DNA of 9,979 bases from an uncultured Bacteroidales bacterium (lineage in GTDB: Bacteria > Bacteroidota > Bacteroidia > Bacteroidales > UBA932): contig CAMJJO010000064.1 of assembly GCA_946406095.1 (NCBI GenBank), positions 1 through 9,979 on the forward strand, written 5' to 3'. Shown here in pieces: positions 6,940 to 9,979 of the stretch; within the stretch, counting starts at the first letter, position 1; the number at the start of each line of letters is the position of its first letter. The notes below the pieces were generated by a model, which was given only the letters and a program-made list of their open reading frames with translations, had not been told where the DNA came from and did no database searches. The translations under genes and the position numbers were made by a program.

Positions 6940-7923
6940 ATGATAACCGAAAGCCACATCGACGCCGCGATCGAGCGTCTTTTCAAAGAAATACAGTTCC
7001 CGGATGAGCCCGCAGGGCTATATGACCCCCTCAGATATATGATTGCCATCGGCGGAAAACGCATCCGCCCACGGCTCTGCCTCACCACCTATGCGGTCTT
7101 CAAGAACCGGCTTACCCCTAAACTGATGGATGTCGCAAGCGCCCTGGAGGTTTTCCATACCTTCACCCTGCTTCACGACGACATAATGGACCGTTCGGCG
7201 CTACGCCGCGGCCAACCCACCGTCTGGAAGAAATGGGACGAAGACACCGCCATCCTCTCCGGCGACGTGATGCAGATCGACGCATACAAGCGCATCGCCA
7301 AGGCCCCCGTGGACAAACTGGATGAGGTGCTGGAACTCTTCTCCAAGACGGCGGCCGAAGTCTGCGAAGGCCAGCAGTACGATATGGAGTTCGAGCGCGT
7401 GAGCGAAGTTTCCATGAAGGATTACTGCAAGATGATAGGCCTCAAGACCGCGGTGCTGCTGGCCTGCTCATCCAAGATGGGCGCGCTGATGGCCGGTGCC
7501 GGCGAAAAGGAGTGCCAGGCGCTCTACGACTATGGCTACCAGCTGGGGATGGCTTTCCAGGTGGCGGATGACTATCTGGATGCCTTCGGCGACGAGAAGG
7601 TGTTCGGCAAGCCCATCGGCGGCGACATCCTCAACTGCAAGAAAAGCTGGCTTACCGTGCGCACCTGCGAAAAGCTGTCCGGCAAGGAGAGGCAGGATTT
7701 CCTGACCCGGTTCAACGAGCTGGAGGACGGAGATGCAGGTGTCCGCAAGATTGCCGATATCAAGAAGATATATGTCGAGTGCGGGGTGGATGCCGATGCG
7801 CGCGCAGAGGTCTGCCGCTACACCGAGGAGGCGCTGAAGGCTGCCCGGAAGCTCAAGCTCGGCAATGTGCGTTACGAGGTGCTGAGGCGCTTTGCAGAAA
7901 AGCTTGTAAGCAGGGCCAAGTAG
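6940..7923 (+). CDS. Polyprenyl diphosphate synthase (trans-isoprenyl diphosphate synthase, FPP/GGPP type)
   Basis: A 327-residue soluble enzyme that condenses IPP with allylic diphosphates to make linear prenyl diphosphates for quinones and other isoprenoids. All family motifs are intact: GGKRIRP (38-44), the first aspartate-rich motif DDIMD (80-84), LRRGQPT (88-94), GLKTA (167-171), FQVADDYLD with the second aspartate-rich motif DDYLD (210-214), and GKPIGGDI (223-230) followed by a lysine pair (234-235). An aromatic residue, Phe75, sits five residues before the first motif, the position that limits chain length, and the motif lacks the two-residue insertion of bacterial type II FPP synthases. 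This suggests a short product such as C20 (C15 is possible) rather than a long quinone tail. Product length cannot be fixed by eye. No alternative start exists before Met34, which falls inside the fold. It is the first gene of the plus-strand operon. Confidence 0.95.
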   Translation: MITESHIDAAIERLFKEIQFPDEPAGLYDPLRYMIAIGGKRIRPRLCLTTYAVFKNRLTPKLMDVASALEVFHTFTLLHDDIMDRSALRRGQPTVWKKWDEDTAILSGDVMQIDAYKRIAKAPVDKLDEVLELFSKTAAEVCEGQQYDMEFERVSEVSMKDYCKMIGLKTAVLLACSSKMGALMAGAGEKECQALYDYGYQLGMAFQVADDYLDAFGDEKVFGKPIGGDILNCKKSWLTVRTCEKLSGKERQDFLTRFNELEDGDAGVRKIADIKKIYVECGVDADARAEVCRYTEEALKAARKLKLGNVRYEVLRRFAEKLVSRAK

Positions 7924-7925
7924 CT

Positions 7926-8846
7926 ATGGAAGAGAGGATTGCGACGGTTGTAAAGAATGCGGGCAGTCATTATCTGCTTAGCGAGCTTCCGGCGTGGGAG
8001 CCGTTCCCCGCGGTGCTGCGCGGGAAGGTCCGTCTGCAGAAATCCTCCGCCACCAATCCCGTTGCGGTCGGCGACCAGGTGAAGTATTCGGACGGAGTCA
8101 TTACCGAGATTCTGCCGAGGCGGAACTACGTGATCCGCAAATCCACCAATCTGAGCCGGCAGGCGCATATCATTGCGGCCAATCTGGACCAGGCGGTGAT
8201 TGCCGTCAGCCTGTACTTCCCGGAGATCAAACTGCCATTCCTGGACCGCATCCTCCTCACCTGCGAGGTCTACAAGATTCCGGCGCTGATTGCGCTGAAC
8301 AAGGTGGATCTGTACCGCGGTGAGGCGCCCGAGGCGGTGGATGAGTTCCGGCGCATCTACGAAGGTGCGGGATACAAGGTGATCGAGACATCCTGCAAGA
8401 CCGGCGAGGGAATCGACGAACTGCGGAAGGCCTGCAGCGGCAAGCTGAGCCTGTTCTCGGGCGAGTCCGGCGTGGGAAAATCTTCCCTAATAAAGGCCAT
8501 AGACCCGTCGCTGGCGCCGAAGATAGGGCAGATTTCGCTGGCGCATCTTCAAGGAAAACATACGACATCTTTGTATGAGATGTATAAAGCCGCCGACGGC
8601 TACCTGATCGACTCCCCCGGCCTGCGCGGATTCGGCCTGGTAGATCTGGAGAAAGAGGAGATAGCCAAATACTTCCCCGAGATGCTGCGGGTGGCGGATG
8701 AGTGCCGGTTCGTCCCCTGCACCCACACACACGAGCCCGGCTGCGCAGTGAAGGCTGCGGTGGAGGCCGGGACCATCAGCGCCGAGCGCTACAATTCCTA
8801 CCTCGGAATGCTGGAAGAAGACGGAAAATTCAGAAAGAGTTTTTGA
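7926..8846 (+). CDS. rsgA: Ribosome small-subunit-dependent GTPase A
   Basis: A 306-residue circularly permuted GTPase that monitors late 30S ribosomal subunit maturation in the cytoplasm. An N-terminal OB fold (about 1-65, with NPVAVGDQVKY) is followed by G motifs in permuted order: G4 NKVD (125-128), G1 P-loop GESGVGKSS (179-187), a G2 threonine in KHTT (211-214) and G3 DSPG (229-232). The C-terminal zinc site is complete: Cys260, Cys265, His267 and Cys273 in CRFVPCTHTHEPGC. Length is normal for the family. I chose the ATG at 7926, 2 bases after the preceding stop, because the reading frame upstream lies wholly inside the synthase gene and encodes no domain, whereas MEERIATVVKNAG opens the OB fold as expected. 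The 2-bp spacing suggests translational coupling with the synthase. Confidence 0.97.
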   Translation: MEERIATVVKNAGSHYLLSELPAWEPFPAVLRGKVRLQKSSATNPVAVGDQVKYSDGVITEILPRRNYVIRKSTNLSRQAHIIAANLDQAVIAVSLYFPEIKLPFLDRILLTCEVYKIPALIALNKVDLYRGEAPEAVDEFRRIYEGAGYKVIETSCKTGEGIDELRKACSGKLSLFSGESGVGKSSLIKAIDPSLAPKIGQISLAHLQGKHTTSLYEMYKAADGYLIDSPGLRGFGLVDLEKEEIAKYFPEMLRVADECRFVPCTHTHEPGCAVKAAVEAGTISAERYNSYLGMLEEDGKFRKSF

Positions 8847-8847
8847 T

Positions 8848-9963
8848 ATGGACAAATCCAAAAGACTTGCTTCGTTGGATGCCTTGAGGGGCTTCGACAT
8901 GATGTTTATCATGGGTGTGGCCGGGCTGATTGTTTCTATCTGCCGCCTGTTCCCGGACGGGGACAATTTCTGGCTCGCACAGCAGATGGGCCACGTGGAC
9001 TGGAACGGCCTGAGGCATCACGACACCATCTTCCCGCTGTTCATTTTCCTGGCGGGCGTTTCGTGGCCTTTCTCCCTCTCCAGGCAGCGCGAGGCCGGCA
9101 AGAGCACGGGGCAGATAGTCTGGAAGATCATCCGCCGCTGCCTCATCCTCATCGCCCTGGGCCTTGTGTACAACGGCATCTTCAGGCTGGACTTCAAGAC
9201 CCTGCGCGTTGCCAGCGTGCTGATGCGCATCGGCATCGCCTGGGCAGGAGCGGCACTTATCTATCTTTTTGTGAAATCCCCCTGGAAACGCGGCATCATC
9301 GCCGCGGCGATCCTGATAGGATACTGGCTGCTGATACGCTTCGTGCCCGCGCCTGACGTGCCGGGAGGGGATCCCCTGTCGCTCCAGGGCAACCTCGTGG
9401 GCTGGGTAGACAGGAAACTGCTGCTCGGCCGGCTGCTTTACGACGGCGGCCGCTTCGACCCCGAGGGGCTGCTCAGCGCGGTTCCCGCGATAGTCACCGC
9501 AATGCTCGGAATGTTCGCCGGCGACCTTGTGCGCCTTCCCGACGAAAAGATGTCCGGCGGACGCAAGACCCTCTGGCTGCTCGCCGCTGCCGTGGTGTGC
9601 GGGGTGCTTGCATGGGTCTGGAACTTCGACTTCCCCATCAACAAGAAACTCTGGACCAGTTCCTTCGTGCTGGCGGTAGGCTCCTACTCCTTCGCCTGCC
9701 TGGCCATCTTCTATTACATCATAGACGTGAAAGGCTGGAAGAAATGGGCCTTCCCGCTCAAAGTGATAGGCATGAACTCCATCACCATCTACCTCCTCCA
9801 GAGAATCGTTTCCATCAGTTCCATCAACAACTTCTTCTTCGGCGGCCTCGCGGGCCTCTGCGGCGACGCCTGGGGAAAGGTGATCACCTCCGCCGGATAC
9901 GTACTCGTCTGCTGGCTGATACTGTATTTCCTTTACAAGAAGGATGTGTTTTTGAAGGTGTAG
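8848..9963 (+). CDS. Membrane acyltransferase of the HGSNAT/NagX-like family (DUF5009, COG4299)
   Basis: A 371-residue protein with about ten hydrophobic membrane segments (for example near 17-33, 62-77, 95-112, 121-142, 148-166, 209-228, 242-258, 271-292, 302-322 and 346-363). It opens with RLASLDALRGFDM, the family's 'RhxSLDxxRG' start. The segment GHVDWNGLRHHDTIFPLFIF (48-67) aligns by eye with the catalytic-histidine region of human heparan-alpha-glucosaminide N-acetyltransferase, placing His49 at the active site. Other family signatures are DPEGLLSAVPAIVTAMLG (204-221), FPINKKLWTSSFVL (262-275) and GMNSITIYLL (308-317). Relatives pass an acetyl group from cytoplasmic acetyl-CoA across the membrane to an amino sugar. 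Bacterial NagX-like members are thought to acetylate glucosamine in the periplasm, which would fit cell-wall sugar recycling. The actual acceptor here is inferred. The start is 1 base after the rsgA stop. Confidence 0.92.
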   Translation: MDKSKRLASLDALRGFDMMFIMGVAGLIVSICRLFPDGDNFWLAQQMGHVDWNGLRHHDTIFPLFIFLAGVSWPFSLSRQREAGKSTGQIVWKIIRRCLILIALGLVYNGIFRLDFKTLRVASVLMRIGIAWAGAALIYLFVKSPWKRGIIAAAILIGYWLLIRFVPAPDVPGGDPLSLQGNLVGWVDRKLLLGRLLYDGGRFDPEGLLSAVPAIVTAMLGMFAGDLVRLPDEKMSGGRKTLWLLAAAVVCGVLAWVWNFDFPINKKLWTSSFVLAVGSYSFACLAIFYYIIDVKGWKKWAFPLKVIGMNSITIYLLQRIVSISSINNFFFGGLAGLCGDAWGKVITSAGYVLVCWLILYFLYKKDVFLKV

Positions 9964-9979
9964 ATCAATCTCATTCGCC

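Noticed and set aside
7779..7925. Possible 49-residue N-terminal extension of RsgA
   Set aside because: It lies inside the prenyl synthase gene in another frame, reads as Arg/Cys/Gly-rich shadow sequence, and normal-length RsgA begins at 7926.
8487..8966. Minus-strand open frame (159 codons) across rsgA and the acyltransferase start
   Set aside because: It is antisense to two well-identified genes, with no motif or promoter.
1..9979. CRISPR arrays, tRNA/rRNA genes, insertion sequences, attachment sites or riboswitches
   Set aside because: No regularly spaced repeats, cloverleaf-like sequences, transposase motifs or long leader regions were seen. Nearly all bases are taken up by the eight genes.

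Overview
The window looks like a piece of a Bacteroidota (probably Bacteroidales, gut-type) chromosome. The evidence is a SusC/SusD outer-membrane pair, lipoproteins with acidic residues after the lipobox cysteine, a Bacteroides-type TAnnTTTG promoter element, and the absence of clear Shine-Dalgarno sequences. No mobile element, CRISPR array, tRNA or rRNA was seen. I found no convincing new defence or enzymatic system. The most interesting parts are an uncharacterised nutrient-uptake locus and the promoter region it shares with a housekeeping operon.

Left two thirds, minus strand, read from 6870 down to 187: a tightly packed four-gene operon. It encodes a SusC-like TonB-dependent porin (3802-6870), a SusD-like lipoprotein (2242-3789), a small beta-rich lipoprotein (1759-2232) and a two-domain lipoprotein with an Ig-like DUF5018-type N-terminus and a probable seven-bladed beta-propeller (187-1737). 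The gaps are 12, 9 and 21 bp, and the operon ends at a strong rho-independent terminator (142-172). Immediately beyond it, on the same strand, the first 41 codons of an M16-type zinc peptidase run off the window edge (1-125). Together these resemble an import machine: SusC is the channel, SusD the lid, and the two extra lipoproteins are candidate surface ligand-binding accessories. There is no glycoside hydrolase, polysaccharide lyase, sulfatase or glycan-type regulator in the window, and the nearest enzyme is a peptidase. A peptide substrate (as for RagAB) is therefore as plausible as a glycan, but this is inference.

Between 6871 and 6939 lies a 69-bp divergent promoter region with recognisable Bacteroidota elements on both strands.

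Right third, plus strand: a three-gene operon with 2-bp and 1-bp gaps. It encodes a short-chain polyprenyl diphosphate synthase (6940-7923), the ribosome-assembly GTPase RsgA (7926-8846) and a multi-pass membrane acyltransferase of the HGSNAT/NagX-like family (DUF5009/COG4299, 8848-9963). These are ordinary chromosomal functions in isoprenoid supply, 30S maturation and probable transmembrane sugar acetylation. They are visibly more GC-rich than much of the minus-strand uptake operon.
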